Of a stretch of DNA of 64,000 nt, positions 37,129 to 45,876 are shown piece by piece. Both the position numbers and the translations under genes were made by a program. Source of the DNA: Lutibaculum baratangense AMV1. Its GTDB lineage: Bacteria > Pseudomonadota > Alphaproteobacteria > Rhizobiales > Tepidamorphaceae. Location of the stretch: the NCBI RefSeq assembly GCF_000496075.1, contig NZ_AWXZ01000019.1:1-64000 (forward strand). The letters are read 5' to 3'. The notes under the pieces are model-generated. The model ran no database searches, was not told the origin of the DNA, and was given only the letters and a program-made list of their open reading frames with translations. How positions within the stretch are numbered: position 1 is the first letter of the stretch; each line of letters opens with the position of its first letter.

Positions 37129-37821
37129 ATGGGCACCGAAGCCTCGCGCGGCGAAATCGCCTACCAGAAGCTGAAGCAGGCCATCCAGGACGGCACGCTC
37201 CCGCCCGGCACGCGCGTCCGGGAGGTCGAGATCGCCGACCGGCTCAGCATCAGCCGCACCCCGGCACGGGAGGCAATCCGGCGCCTGGAATCGGAGGGGC
37301 TGATCTCCTTCGTGCCGCGGCACGGCGCCATCATATCGAGGCTCGACCACCAGCAGACGATGGAGCTCTACGACCTGCGCGAGGTGCTGGAGGGCACGGC
37401 GGCGGCGTTCGCCGCGCGCCACGCCTCGGCGGCGGAGATCGAGGAGCTCGAGGAGATGGTCGCCTCGGAGGAAGCGATCAGGGGAGACCCGCACCAGCTC
37501 GCCGAGCTGAACCGGCTCTTCCACTCCGCCCTCTACCGGGCCGCGCACAACCGCTACCTCGAGCGATCGCTGATCAACCTAAGGGACTCGATGGCGCTTC
37601 TCGGCGGAACGAGCCTCAGGGTCGAGGGACGCTACGAGACCGCGCATGCCGAGCACCTGGAAACGATCCAGGCCGTCGCGGCACGCGATCCGGAGCGCGC
37701 CGATGCCGCGGCCCGGCGCCATATCCGCCACGCCCAGCGGGCGCGGCTCAAGATCATGCGGGAGGAGTTGCTGGGGCAGCGGGAGGAGGACCGGGAGGAC
37801 GACGCGCCCGGACGCGCGTGA
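37129..37821 (+). CDS. GntR-family regulator (FadR/FCD type)
   Basis: The 230-residue protein has an N-terminal winged helix (IADRLSISRTPAREAIRRLESEGLI near residue 36) and an FCD ligand domain. FCD features are LYDLREVLEGTAAAFAARHA near 82, LNRLFHSALYRAAHNRYL near 125, and HAEHLETIQAVAARDPERADAAARRHI near 179, with His residues that usually bind a metal and a carboxylate. It is divergent from the tcu genes and probably represses them until tricarballylate or a related acid is bound. Start at the ATG before GTEASRGE; a GTG nine codons earlier is possible. Confidence 0.88.
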   Translation: MGTEASRGEIAYQKLKQAIQDGTLPPGTRVREVEIADRLSISRTPAREAIRRLESEGLISFVPRHGAIISRLDHQQTMELYDLREVLEGTAAAFAARHASAAEIEELEEMVASEEAIRGDPHQLAELNRLFHSALYRAAHNRYLERSLINLRDSMALLGGTSLRVEGRYETAHAEHLETIQAVAARDPERADAAARRHIRHAQRARLKIMREELLGQREEDREDDAPGRA

Positions 37822-37932
37822 TGCCCCGCCCCTTGTCGTTGCGTCCGCGCCACGAGGCGAAACAACCGGGAGACGAAGACGCCCGGCGCGGGGGCCGGGC
37901 GTCGTCCTCGAGCCGCAGGCAGGGCGAGCTGC

Positions 37933-38364
37933 CTAGGCGCCGCTCTTGCCCCTGCCGGAGTCCTCGATCTTGCCTCCGAGACCCATCTCCTTGGCGAGGC
38001 GCGAGCGTGTGGCGGCGTAGTTCGGCGCCACCATCGGATAGTCCGCGGCCAGCGCCCACCGCTCCCGGTACTGCTCCGGCGACAGGTTGTGCTCTGCCCT
38101 CAGATGCCGCTTGAGCGACTTGAAGGTCTTCCCGCAGTCGAGACAGACGATGTGGTCGCGCTTCACCGACCTGTTGGGCGCGACGGCCGGCTCGAGCACC
38201 TCCTCCGGCTCCCGCTGTTGACCGAGATGGCGGCAGGCCCGGTGCACGTCGCCGATCAGGGTGGGCAGTTCCAGCGCCGAGAGCCCGTGCTGACCGACAT
38301 AAGCTGAAACAATGTTGGCAGTGACCCTCACCAGCATGCGCTCGTGCTCGTCCGCATCCTTCAA
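37933..38364 (-). CDS. mucR: MucR/Ros-family zinc-finger regulator
   Basis: The 143-residue protein has the family's N-terminal helix [16 protein letters not shown] and a zinc finger [19 protein letters not shown] (Cys-x2-Cys-x9-His-x4-His) near residue 75. [11 protein letters not shown] follows. MucR proteins silence and regulate exopolysaccharide, motility and cell-cycle genes in alphaproteobacteria and usually repress their own gene. The start is probably TTG at 38364, with GCGAGGG upstream; ATG 38337 would cut into the first helix. Acidic/basic tails are typical. Confidence 0.92.
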   Translation of the reverse strand: MKDADEHERMLVRVTANIVSAYVGQHGLSALELPTLIGDVHRACRHLGQQREPEEVLEPAVAPNRSVKRDHIVCLDCGKTFKSLKRHLRAEHNLSPEQYRERWALAADYPMVAPNYAATRSRLAKEMGLGGKIEDSGRGKSGA

Positions 38365-38386
38365 AGCCGTAACCCTCGCTCGCTAA

Positions 38387-38404
38387 CCGATCGTCATTGA
38401 TCGG
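38387..38404. promoter_or_regulatory. Dyad upstream of mucR
   Basis: CCGATC-N6-GATCGG, a perfect inverted repeat 23 bp before the mucR start. It could be an autoregulatory site or a leader hairpin. The remaining gap to 38903 (about 500 bp) contains no gene that I can support. Confidence 0.4.
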
Positions 38405-38903
38405 AATCAAGGTGAGCGGTTCGCATGGAGAGATTGTGGCGGCCAGAAGTTTTGTTGACAGCTCCCTCGTAACCCTAAGGGCAAGTAAACAAAGACGGCT
38501 CAAGCCGCGCCATCGCCGCCGGGACGGCGAGATATCCGAGCCCGGGAGGAGAGCGGACGGTCGACCCAGTCGTCCGCCCGGGCTCGCACGCGGTTTGGTA
38601 CGGTCGCGCGCAGACCGCTCCGAACACGGCGAAAAGGTGGCGGGAACGCAGAGGGGCCGTGCACTGCCGACGGGGCCTCACCGCCATGGTCGGGGCGTGG
38701 CACTGTCCCCGGTCGGCATGGCACCCGCAGGTTGGACGCCCGCAGGACGACCGCGGCGGCAAGTGGTGCGGCAGCCACGCGTCCCGCCCCACGAAATCGC
38801 CTTGAAATGCCCAACCTTCCGCCCGGACCCGGCCCCGGAGAGCATGCGTTGTGTCTCGCCCTGCCTCGACGCAGGAAAGTCCCAACTCGGAAGAGGAAAG
38901 ACG

Positions 38904-39485
38904 ATGCACAGGATTCTGATGACGACCGCGGCCGCCGTGATCGCCGTACCCGCGATGACGGTCGCCGGCGTCGCCCAGCAGGCCGACACGATGGGCGGCC
39001 AGGAGATGCCGAGCGCCACCGGCACGCCGGGCGCGACCGGAACCACGGAAACGCCGGGCGCCACGGGAACGCCAGGCTCGACCTACGGCACGCCGGACGC
39101 GGGCGCCGCCACCGGCGCGCAGACCGCGCCCGGCACGGCCGCGCAGACCGGTGAGGCGGCCCCCGGTCAGGCCGGTGCCGGCATGACCGTCGACACGGTG
39201 GTGTCCTCCATCTCGGATTCGAGCGAGTCCGTCGAGGCGATCTCCAACTCGTCCATGCAGCGCATCGGCGTCGTGATGATCGACGAGCGCGCGGGACCGG
39301 AGGCGGTCGACCGCGTCAACCAGGCTGTCGAGGACAATCCGCAGCAGGTGACGAACCTTCAGGATGCGATCCGCGGCAACCCCGTGCTTCTCCAGCAGAT
39401 CGAGGGCAGCGGCCTTCAGGTGGAGAGCATCGTCGCGGCCCAGGTGACCCCGGACAACGACCTGATCCTCTTCACGCGCTCCTGA
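38904..39485 (+). CDS. Secreted protein with Thr/Gly/Pro/Ala-rich repeat region
   Basis: The 193-residue protein has a signal peptide of about 24 residues (cleavage after GVA). A low-complexity stretch (about residues 38-95) follows, with repeated ATGTPG/TPGATGT units and no charged residues in the repeats. The C-terminal domain (about 95-193) has VDTVVSSISDSSESVEAI and QRIGVVMIDE, and ends in LILFTRS. The repeats suggest a flexible spacer between export signal and a folded tail. No family recognised. AGAGG lies eight bases before the ATG. Confidence 0.75.
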   Translation: MHRILMTTAAAVIAVPAMTVAGVAQQADTMGGQEMPSATGTPGATGTTETPGATGTPGSTYGTPDAGAATGAQTAPGTAAQTGEAAPGQAGAGMTVDTVVSSISDSSESVEAISNSSMQRIGVVMIDERAGPEAVDRVNQAVEDNPQQVTNLQDAIRGNPVLLQQIEGSGLQVESIVAAQVTPDNDLILFTRS

Positions 39486-39507
39486 GGGGCGTTCAGACGG
39501 CATGCGA

Positions 39508-39537
39508 AGGCGCGGCCCCGGCCGCGCCTTCTTTCGT
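39508..39537. terminator. Terminator after the secreted repeat protein
   Basis: An 11-bp perfect stem (AAGGCGCGGCC / GGCCGCGCCTT) with a two-base loop, followed by CTTTCG on the plus strand. It lies between convergent genes. Confidence 0.8.
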
Positions 39538-39599
39538 TTGGGAAGGCTTCGGGCGGCGCGCCGGGACGAACCGCGTTCGGGCTATCCCTGCGCCGCTCG

Positions 39600-41846
39600 T
39601 CAGGCCGTGAGGGCCGAGTAGCGCGCTTCCAGGAAGAGAGGCACCTCGTCCGCCGGCACGGCCGCGCTGAGGAGGAAGCCCTGCATCTTGTCGCACGACA
39701 TCATGCGGAGGAAGGCGAGTTGCTCTCGTCGCTCGACCCCCTCCGCCACCGTCTCGATGCCGAGGCTTCGCGCGAGATGCATGATGGCGGCGACGATCGC
39801 CTGGTCGTCGGCGCGCTTGCCGAGCCCGGCGATGAAGGAGCGGTCGATCTTGATCGTGTCGACGGGGCAGGTCTTGAGGTGCGTCAGCGACGCGAAGCCC
39901 GTGCCGAAATCGTCGAGCGCGATCGAGGCGCCCATCTCGCGCAGCGCAAGGAGGCTCTGCTCGACGCGCCCCGCGCCGCTGCCGAGGAACACGGTCTCCG
40001 TCACCTCCACCGTCAGCAGGCTTCCGTCCAGGCCGTGGCGGTCCAGGATCTGGCGCACGCGGTCGCAGTAGTCCGGGCGCATGAGTTCGGCCGAGGTGGC
40101 GTTGACCGAGATCCTGCCGGGATCGAGCCCCTCGCGGATCCAGCGACGCGCATCGGCCGCCACCTGCTCCAGCATCGCGAGGCCGAGCCTGGTGCAGACG
40201 TCGCCGTCCTCGAGCGCATGCCGGAAGGCCTGGGGCGTCGCGATGCGGTCGTCCGGCATCCGCCACCGCGCCAGCGCCTCGAAGCCGCAGACCCGCCCGT
40301 CCGAGAGGCGCATCTGGGGCTGATAGAACGGGACCACCCGTCCCGTCTTCAAGGCGTCGCGGAAGGTGGTGATCTGCTCGGCGCGTACCTGCACGGCGCG
40401 CCGCATCCGCGGCTCGAAGATCGCCGCGCCGCCGCGGCCGGAGCTCTTGGCCCGGTAGAGCGCCATGTCCGCGTTCTGCATCAGCGTGTCGGCGCTGGCC
40501 CCGTGCAGCGGCGCGAGCGCGCACCCGACGCTGCCGCCCGGAGAGAGCGTCTCGGTCTCGTAGTCGATCGGCTCGGCGAGCCGTTCGGAGACGAGCCTGC
40601 CGAGATCGAGCAGCGCCTCCGCGCCGGCGGCGCGGCGGACCATCACGGCGAATTCGTCGCCGCCCAGCCGCGCGACGCAGTCCTCCGGGCCGACGGAGCC
40701 GCGCAACCGGTCGGCCGTGACCATGAGCATGACGTCGCCGGCCCGGTGGCCGAGCGTGTCGTTGACGTGCTTGAAGTGGTCGAGGTCGATGACGAGCAGC
40801 CCGACCTGCTCGCCGGCCGACCGGGCGGCCACGAGCGCCTCCTCGAAGGTCTGCGTGAAGCGCGCCCGCTTCGCGAGCCCCGTCAGGTCGTCGCAGTTCG
40901 CCGTCTGCCAGAGCCGCTCGTGCAGCCTGCGATGCTCGGTCACGTCCTGGAAGCTGCCGAAGACGCGCCGGGCCGCGCCCTCGTGCCGCTCCACCTCGCC
41001 GACGATGCGCGCCCAGCGCATCTCGCCGGCGACGCTGCGGAACTCGATCTCGATGTCGAAGGGCGCGCCGGTGGTGCGGGCCTGGTAGACGGCCGCGTGA
41101 ACGGCGCGCGCCGACTCCGGCGGGAAGAACCGCATGACCTCGTTGACCTCGCGGCGGGTACGGCCGGTGCGGCCGAGAAGCCTGTACATCCCCACAGAGA
41201 GGTGGATGCGCCGCCTCTCCACGTCCCATTCCCAGCCGCCGATCTGGGCCATGCGCTCGGTCTGCAGCAGCATCCTGTCGCGGCGGTCGAGGTCCCTCTC
41301 CTGGCGCATGAGCTTGCCGACCTGCCGGGAGAGCTTGCACCGATCGCGCCGCGCCTGGCGCGCGTGGGCATGCCCCTCGATCAGCCCGGCCGCGACGGCG
41401 GCGAACTCCTTCAAGACCTCTGTCTCGCGCGCTCCGAGGGTGCGCGGCGTGCTGTCCATGACGCAGAGCGCGCCGACCGGATGGCGGCCGGCGAGCAGGA
41501 TCGGCGCCCCGGCATAGAAGCGGATCCCGGCATGCGCACCCGACCGCACGGCGGCGGCAAAGCGCGCGTCCGCCTCCGCGTCCTCGACGACCAGCACGTC
41601 GTCCTGCTCGATCGTGTGGTTGCAGAAGGTGAAGGCGCGCGGCGCTTCGACGCGCGGCGTGCCATGGGCCGCCTTCAGCCACTGGCGGTCCTCGTCGATC
41701 AGCGCCACCCGGGCTATCGGCATCTCCATCACCCTTGCGACCGCCCGGCACAGGGCGTCGAACTCCTCGCTCGGATGGGTGTCGAGGATATCCACGGATC
41801 GAAGCGCGGCGAGACGGCGGGCTTCCCTCCTGCTCGTTGTGGCCAT
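39600..41846 (-). CDS. GAF-PAS-GGDEF-EAL cyclic-di-GMP enzyme
   Basis: A cytoplasmic protein of 748 residues with domains in order: GAF (about 20-165), PAS (about 205-325), GGDEF diguanylate cyclase (about 330-490), and EAL phosphodiesterase (about 505-745). The GGDEF signature RLGGDEFAV near residue 397 is intact, as are EAL (GFEALARW near 522), DDFGTGFASL and AEGVERREQL. Both synthesis and breakdown of c-di-GMP are possible. There are no transmembrane segments. Start at the ATG before ATTSRREARR. No signalling partner adjacent. Confidence 0.92.
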   Translation of the reverse strand: MATTSRREARRLAALRSVDILDTHPSEEFDALCRAVARVMEMPIARVALIDEDRQWLKAAHGTPRVEAPRAFTFCNHTIEQDDVLVVEDAEADARFAAAVRSGAHAGIRFYAGAPILLAGRHPVGALCVMDSTPRTLGARETEVLKEFAAVAAGLIEGHAHARQARRDRCKLSRQVGKLMRQERDLDRRDRMLLQTERMAQIGGWEWDVERRRIHLSVGMYRLLGRTGRTRREVNEVMRFFPPESARAVHAAVYQARTTGAPFDIEIEFRSVAGEMRWARIVGEVERHEGAARRVFGSFQDVTEHRRLHERLWQTANCDDLTGLAKRARFTQTFEEALVAARSAGEQVGLLVIDLDHFKHVNDTLGHRAGDVMLMVTADRLRGSVGPEDCVARLGGDEFAVMVRRAAGAEALLDLGRLVSERLAEPIDYETETLSPGGSVGCALAPLHGASADTLMQNADMALYRAKSSGRGGAAIFEPRMRRAVQVRAEQITTFRDALKTGRVVPFYQPQMRLSDGRVCGFEALARWRMPDDRIATPQAFRHALEDGDVCTRLGLAMLEQVAADARRWIREGLDPGRISVNATSAELMRPDYCDRVRQILDRHGLDGSLLTVEVTETVFLGSGAGRVEQSLLALREMGASIALDDFGTGFASLTHLKTCPVDTIKIDRSFIAGLGKRADDQAIVAAIMHLARSLGIETVAEGVERREQLAFLRMMSCDKMQGFLLSAAVPADEVPLFLEARYSALTA

Positions 41847-41999
41847 GAGTGCAGCGGCTCCGATCTCCATGGAAGGCGGGGAAGATAGCCTCTCGCCCTC
41901 ATGGCTTTCTGAAGCGCACGGCTACAATTGTCGGCATCGCCGATCACGGCTACCGGTCGCCGGATTGGGAGCGGGCACGCCGCGGCATTCTTGGGCGGG

Positions 42000-42419
42000 C
42001 TAGTCGAGGATCGGCTTCGTCCGCTGCGACTTGACGGCGGCGCGCTTGCCCTTCGCCTCGAGCCGGCGCTGCTTGGCGGCCCGGGTCGGCTTCGTCGGGC
42101 GCCTCGCGACGGGCCGCCTGGCGGCCTCGCGGATCATCTCGAAGAGGCGCTCGCGGGCGTCGTCCCGGTTCTGCTGCTGGCTTCGATGGGCATCGGCGGT
42201 GATGACGATCACCCCCTCGCGCGTCAGCCTCGATCCGGCCGCCTTCATGAGCCGGATGGCCACGTCGTCCGGGAGGGCGCGCGAGCGGCGGGCGTCGAAG
42301 CGCAGCTGCACGGCCGTGGACGCCTTGTTCACGTGCTGGCCGCCCGGCCCCGAGGCCCGCACGAAGCTCTCCTGAAGCTCGGACTCGTCGAGAGCGATAC
42401 CGGGCGCGACCTCGATCAT
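42000..42419 (-). CDS. arfB: Alternative ribosome-rescue factor ArfB
   Basis: The 139-residue protein hydrolyses peptidyl-tRNA on stalled ribosomes. It has the release-factor GGQ loop (SGPGGQHVNKASTAVQLRFD near residue 24) and a basic C-terminal tail rich in Arg and Lys that enters the mRNA channel. Length and tail match ArfB (YaeJ). Last gene of a short minus-strand run after the 100-residue hypothetical protein. Confidence 0.93.
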   Translation of the reverse strand: MIEVAPGIALDESELQESFVRASGPGGQHVNKASTAVQLRFDARRSRALPDDVAIRLMKAAGSRLTREGVIVITADAHRSQQQNRDDARERLFEMIREAARRPVARRPTKPTRAAKQRRLEAKGKRAAVKSQRTKPILD

Positions 42420-42452
42420 TCCCTCTACCGACGTTGTCGCGGGACCCGTGGT

Positions 42453-42755
42453 TCAGGCCCCGGGACGCGAGGGGGCCCGGGCCGGCGGCGCGGCCGGGGG
42501 CTTCGGCATGGCCATCCGGCCCCAGCGGACCGGCACGAAGCGCTCGCTCGCCACCGCGATGACGAGCCTGCGAAGCTCGCGCAGCGTGCGCTCGTCCTGT
42601 GTGTCCTCCGGCAGGTAGCGCCGAAGCGCCTCCGCGATCACGTCCGCGTCCAGCAGGCGGCCTTCCCGCTCGTGGCGCTGGATGAACCGCTCGACAAGCT
42701 CGCGCATGGCGCGCAGGTCCGTCCGGGGAACGTAGATGGTGCTCGGTGACCGCAT
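42453..42755 (-). CDS. Hypothetical protein
   Basis: A 100-residue product: a helical N-terminal part (DLRAMRELVERFIQRHEREGRLLDADVIAEALRRYL, residues 13-48), LRELRRLVIAVASERF near 61, then a Pro/Ala/Arg tail. No hydrophobic segment and no family recognised. No clear ribosome site precedes the ATG. A CtrA-like site (TTAA-N7-TTACC, 42803-42818) lies upstream. arfB starts 34 bp after its stop. Confidence 0.55.
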   Translation of the reverse strand: MRSPSTIYVPRTDLRAMRELVERFIQRHEREGRLLDADVIAEALRRYLPEDTQDERTLRELRRLVIAVASERFVPVRWGRMAMPKPPAAPPARAPSRPGA

Positions 42756-42862
42756 GGTGCGATGAGAGCATTTCCGGGCCGGCTTGGCGAGCCCTGGGCG
42801 GATTAAGGTTCGGTTACCATCACTCGCGTGCGTCCAAGTGAAGCGCTGGCTCCCACCGCGGC

Positions 42863-43840
42863 TCAGGCCTCCAGCAGCTCGAGCACGTCTCCGCTGGCGA
42901 GCTGCTCGTCGAAGTAGCGGATCGTCCGCTCGAGGCCGGTGCGAAGCGGGACGACGGGCCGCCAGCCGAGCTTCTTCTTCGACTGAGTGATGTCCGGACG
43001 CCGCTGCTTGGGATCGTCGGCGGGAAGCGGGTGATGGACGATGCGGGAGCGCGACCCCGTGAGGTCGATGACCATCTCGGCGAGCTCGCGCACCGTGAAC
43101 TCGTCGGGATTGCCCATGTTGAACGGCCCCCTCACGTCGTCGGGCGAGTTCATGAGGCGGACGAGCCCATCGACGAGATCGTCGATGTAGCAGAAGGACC
43201 GCGTCTGCTGGCCCTCGCCATAGATCGTGATGTCCTCCCCCCGCAGCGCCTGCACGATGAAGTTCGACACCACGCGCCCGTCGTTCGGCTTCATGCGCGG
43301 CCCGTAGGTGTTGAAGATGCGGGCCACCTTGATGCGCAGCTGGTGCTGGCGCCAGAAGTCGAAGAACAGGGTCTCCGCGCAGCGTTTGCCCTCGTCGTAG
43401 CAGGCTCGCACCCCGATCGGGTTGACGTTGCCCCAATAGCCCTCGGGCTGCGGGTGCACGGTCGGATCGCCGTAGACCTCCGACGTCGACGCCTGGAACA
43501 CCTTCGCCTTCAGCCGGTTGGCGAGCTCGAGCATGTTGATCGCGCCGAGCACGCTCGTCTTCGCCGTCTGGACGGGATCGCGCTGGTAGTGGACCGGCGA
43601 GGCGGGACAGGCGAGGTTGTAGATCTCGTCGACCTCGATGCAGAGCGGGATCGTCACGTCGTGCCGGCACAGCTCGAAGCGCCTGTTGTCGAGCAGGCCC
43701 TCGATGTTGATCCGCCGCCCCGTGAAGAAATTGTCCACGCACAAGACTTCGTGACCGTCTTCGAGCAGCCGCTCGCACAGATGGGAGCCGATGAATCCCG
43801 ACCCGCCGGTCACGAGTACCCGCGTCCTGTCCTTGATCAT
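42863..43840 (-). CDS. uxs: UDP-glucuronate decarboxylase (UDP-xylose synthase)
   Basis: The 325-residue SDR enzyme converts UDP-glucuronate to UDP-xylose. NAD-binding motif [10 protein letters not shown] is at residue 12, [23 protein letters not shown] near 73, [14 protein letters not shown] near 118 and the catalytic Tyr-x3-Lys as [10 protein letters not shown] near 146. [11 protein letters not shown] and the C-terminal KKKLGWRP are also typical. It probably serves exopolysaccharide or LPS sugar supply. No other polysaccharide genes are adjacent. Confidence 0.9.
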   Translation of the reverse strand: MIKDRTRVLVTGGSGFIGSHLCERLLEDGHEVLCVDNFFTGRRINIEGLLDNRRFELCRHDVTIPLCIEVDEIYNLACPASPVHYQRDPVQTAKTSVLGAINMLELANRLKAKVFQASTSEVYGDPTVHPQPEGYWGNVNPIGVRACYDEGKRCAETLFFDFWRQHQLRIKVARIFNTYGPRMKPNDGRVVSNFIVQALRGEDITIYGEGQQTRSFCYIDDLVDGLVRLMNSPDDVRGPFNMGNPDEFTVRELAEMVIDLTGSRSRIVHHPLPADDPKQRRPDITQSKKKLGWRPVVPLRTGLERTIRYFDEQLASGDVLELLEA

Positions 43841-44070
43841 GCCCGTCGCTCGCCTTCTTCTCCGCTCCTTGAGGAGGAGCCGTTGTCAGGATGCCGGGCG
43901 CCGCCTCCGGGCCGAGCCGAACGCTTCGCCAGGGCCGGCCGTGGGGGGATGCCCGGCGCCCGAAATGGACCGCCCCACCGAGCCAGGACCGAAAACGTCC
44001 GGAAGCTCGGGAAGTTGCAGAAGATGCCCTCGCGCCCGGCGCCGAACCATGGGGGCGGAAGGAAAAAGGA

Positions 44071-44421
44071 TCAGCGGGACAAGGACTCAGGGAGCCGGGG
44101 TTCGGAAACGGACAGGAGGTCGCTGCGGTCGATCAGCGCGTTGCGTTGCGCCTCTGCGGCCTCGAGCCGCTCGCGAAGCCCGCGCCAGGTCGAGCGGTTA
44201 GACCCGAAGAGGACGATGCCGAACAGAAGCGCGGCGATCGCCACGAGAACGGCCGCGCCGTCTCCCGGCAGGAAGCCCATGACGACGGCGGCGAGCCACG
44301 CCGCGCCGAGGAGCATCGCGAGCCGCGCCGCCAGATCCGCCTTCCGACACCGCTCGATCTGGTCTGACAGATGCTCGATCTGCGTCTCCAGCCGATGAAT
44401 CTCGTTCGAGAAGTCGCGCAA
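44071..44421 (-). CDS. Membrane protein with coiled-coil ends
   Basis: A 116-residue protein: helical N-terminus (FSNEIHRLETQIEHLSDQIERCRKAD), two hydrophobic helices (about residues 32-72) and a second charged helix (RGLRERLEAAEAQRNALIDR). It resembles small two-helix proteins of unknown function. The start is probably TTG, with AGAGG upstream, because no ATG fits. It follows clpS by 45 bp on the same strand and may be co-transcribed. Confidence 0.55.
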   Translation of the reverse strand: MRDFSNEIHRLETQIEHLSDQIERCRKADLAARLAMLLGAAWLAAVVMGFLPGDGAAVLVAIAALLFGIVLFGSNRSTWRGLRERLEAAEAQRNALIDRSDLLSVSEPRLPESLSR

Positions 44422-44465
44422 GCAGGGCCTCTGTCCGAGAAACGCGGGGTTCGCCTTTATCCAGA

Positions 44466-44771
44466 CTACTCCTCCGGCTCCGTCGTGAACAGGAGCGGGT
44501 AGCCCCGGCTGCGAGCGGCGTCGCAGGCGCGCGTCGCCTTCGTTTCGGCGACGTCGCGCGGATAGACCGCCACGACGCACGAGCCCTTCCGGTGCGCCGT
44601 CATCATGACCTGCTGCGCCTGCGATTCGTTCATCCGGAACTCCGCCTTCAACACCGACACCACGAACTCGCGGGGCGTGAAGTCGTCGTTCATGAGAATG
44701 ACCTTGTAGAGGCGCGGCCGCTCCGTCTTCGGCTGCGCCTTCGTGCGCGGCTTCGTTCTGGAATCGCTCAT
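44466..44771 (-). CDS. clpS: ClpS adaptor protein
   Basis: The 101-residue adaptor brings N-degron substrates to ClpAP. The core is complete: LYKVILMNDDFTPREFVVSVL near residue 21, with the Asn-Asp-Asp of the N-degron pocket, then MMTAHRKGSCVVAVYPRDVAETKA with the pocket His. The N-terminal extension is Lys/Thr-rich. clpA is not adjacent here. Confidence 0.95.
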   Translation of the reverse strand: MSDSRTKPRTKAQPKTERPRLYKVILMNDDFTPREFVVSVLKAEFRMNESQAQQVMMTAHRKGSCVVAVYPRDVAETKATRACDAARSRGYPLLFTTEPEE

Positions 44772-44943
44772 CGCTCTTGCCTTCTCGAAGCGTTGGGCGG
44801 CTTGCGGCTCAACCGCACCCGGCGGATCGTCTCGCACGCCGCCCGATGATCGCGCGGACCGTTCCCTTGGACGCCCGCGGCGCTTGTCGGTATGAGGGCC
44901 TCATGCAGCGCCCTCTCAACGGCCCTAGGAGCTAAGTGCGCCT

Positions 44944-45855
44944 GTGACGACGCCAGACAATAGCCGAAAGGCAGGCTTCTCCGCCAATCGTCTCGACCGC
45001 CGCTCGACGCTTCGCCAGGACGGACCGAGGGTCGAGGCTGCGTTCGGGAGCGCGAGATGCGTTCTCATGACGGACGACCGAGCGCTGCTGAGGCTCGACG
45101 GCGAGGGCTTCGGACTTCTCTTCTCCCGCTCGGAGGCCGAGGCTCTCGGCGCATCCCCGGCGGATCCCCTGCTCCTGGGGCACGACGACGAGGGTCCGGT
45201 CTTCGCCCTTCCCGTCCCGGAGGAGCCGCCCCAGGAAACGATCAAGGCGATCGACGCCCGCTCGATCGCGGTCCAGGGCCTGCTGCCGCCCGACCTGCTG
45301 GGTGTCGTGGCGCAGGCGAAGAGCCTCCTCGACTGGCACCGGCGGCACGGCTATTGCGGGACGTGCGGCCACCCGACGCGGTTCGCGGACTTCGGCTACC
45401 GCCGGGACTGCGGCCATTGCGGCGCCAAGCACTTCCCCCGCACCGATCCCGTCGTGATCATGCTCGTGACCCATGGCGAAGCATGCCTGCTCGCGCACGA
45501 GCCCCGCTTCGCCGAGAACATGGTCTCGACCCTGGCCGGCTTCCTGGAGCCCGGCGAGACGATCGAGGATGCCGTGCGCCGGGAGGTCGTCGAGGAGACC
45601 GGCGTCGAGGTCGGTCGTGTCACCTACCATGCGAGCCAGCCCTGGCCCTTCCCTTCCTCGCTGATGATCGGCTGCCTCGCCGAGGCGAAGGGGCGAGAGC
45701 TCACGATCGACCCGGCCGAGATCGCCTGGGCGCGATGGTTCTCGAGAGAGGACGTCACCCGCATGATCGCGAAGGAGCACCCGGAGGGCATCTTCGTGCC
45801 GCCGCCCACCGCCATCGCGCACCAGCTGATGCGCCACTTCGCCGAGGGCGACTGA
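44944..45855 (+). CDS. nudC: NADH pyrophosphatase NudC
   Basis: The 303-residue enzyme hydrolyses NADH and decaps NAD-RNA. A four-Cys zinc ribbon (CGTCG ... CGHCG) is near residue 138. The Nudix box GFLEPGETIEDAVRREVVEETGVEV is near 199, followed by the NudC-specific SQPWPFPSSLM. All elements are intact. The start is GTG; AGGAG lies 12 bases upstream. Divergent from clpS, convergent with pheA. Confidence 0.93.
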   Translation: MTTPDNSRKAGFSANRLDRRSTLRQDGPRVEAAFGSARCVLMTDDRALLRLDGEGFGLLFSRSEAEALGASPADPLLLGHDDEGPVFALPVPEEPPQETIKAIDARSIAVQGLLPPDLLGVVAQAKSLLDWHRRHGYCGTCGHPTRFADFGYRRDCGHCGAKHFPRTDPVVIMLVTHGEACLLAHEPRFAENMVSTLAGFLEPGETIEDAVRREVVEETGVEVGRVTYHASQPWPFPSSLMIGCLAEAKGRELTIDPAEIAWARWFSREDVTRMIAKEHPEGIFVPPPTAIAHQLMRHFAEGD

Positions 45856-45876
45856 GCGCGCGGCCCCGGCCAGCCT

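Noticed and set aside
38455-38470. Perfect TTGACA as a -35 element for the secreted repeat protein
   Set aside because: No -10-like sequence at 16-18 bp and about 430 bp from the gene.
39720-41888. 722-codon open frame opposite the GGDEF-EAL gene
   Set aside because: Same reason: reverse-frame composition, while the minus strand has intact catalytic motifs.
42803-42818. CtrA-like site TTAA-N7-TTACC as a separate feature
   Set aside because: Imperfect at the key end and its target gene is itself uncertain; noted only with the gene.
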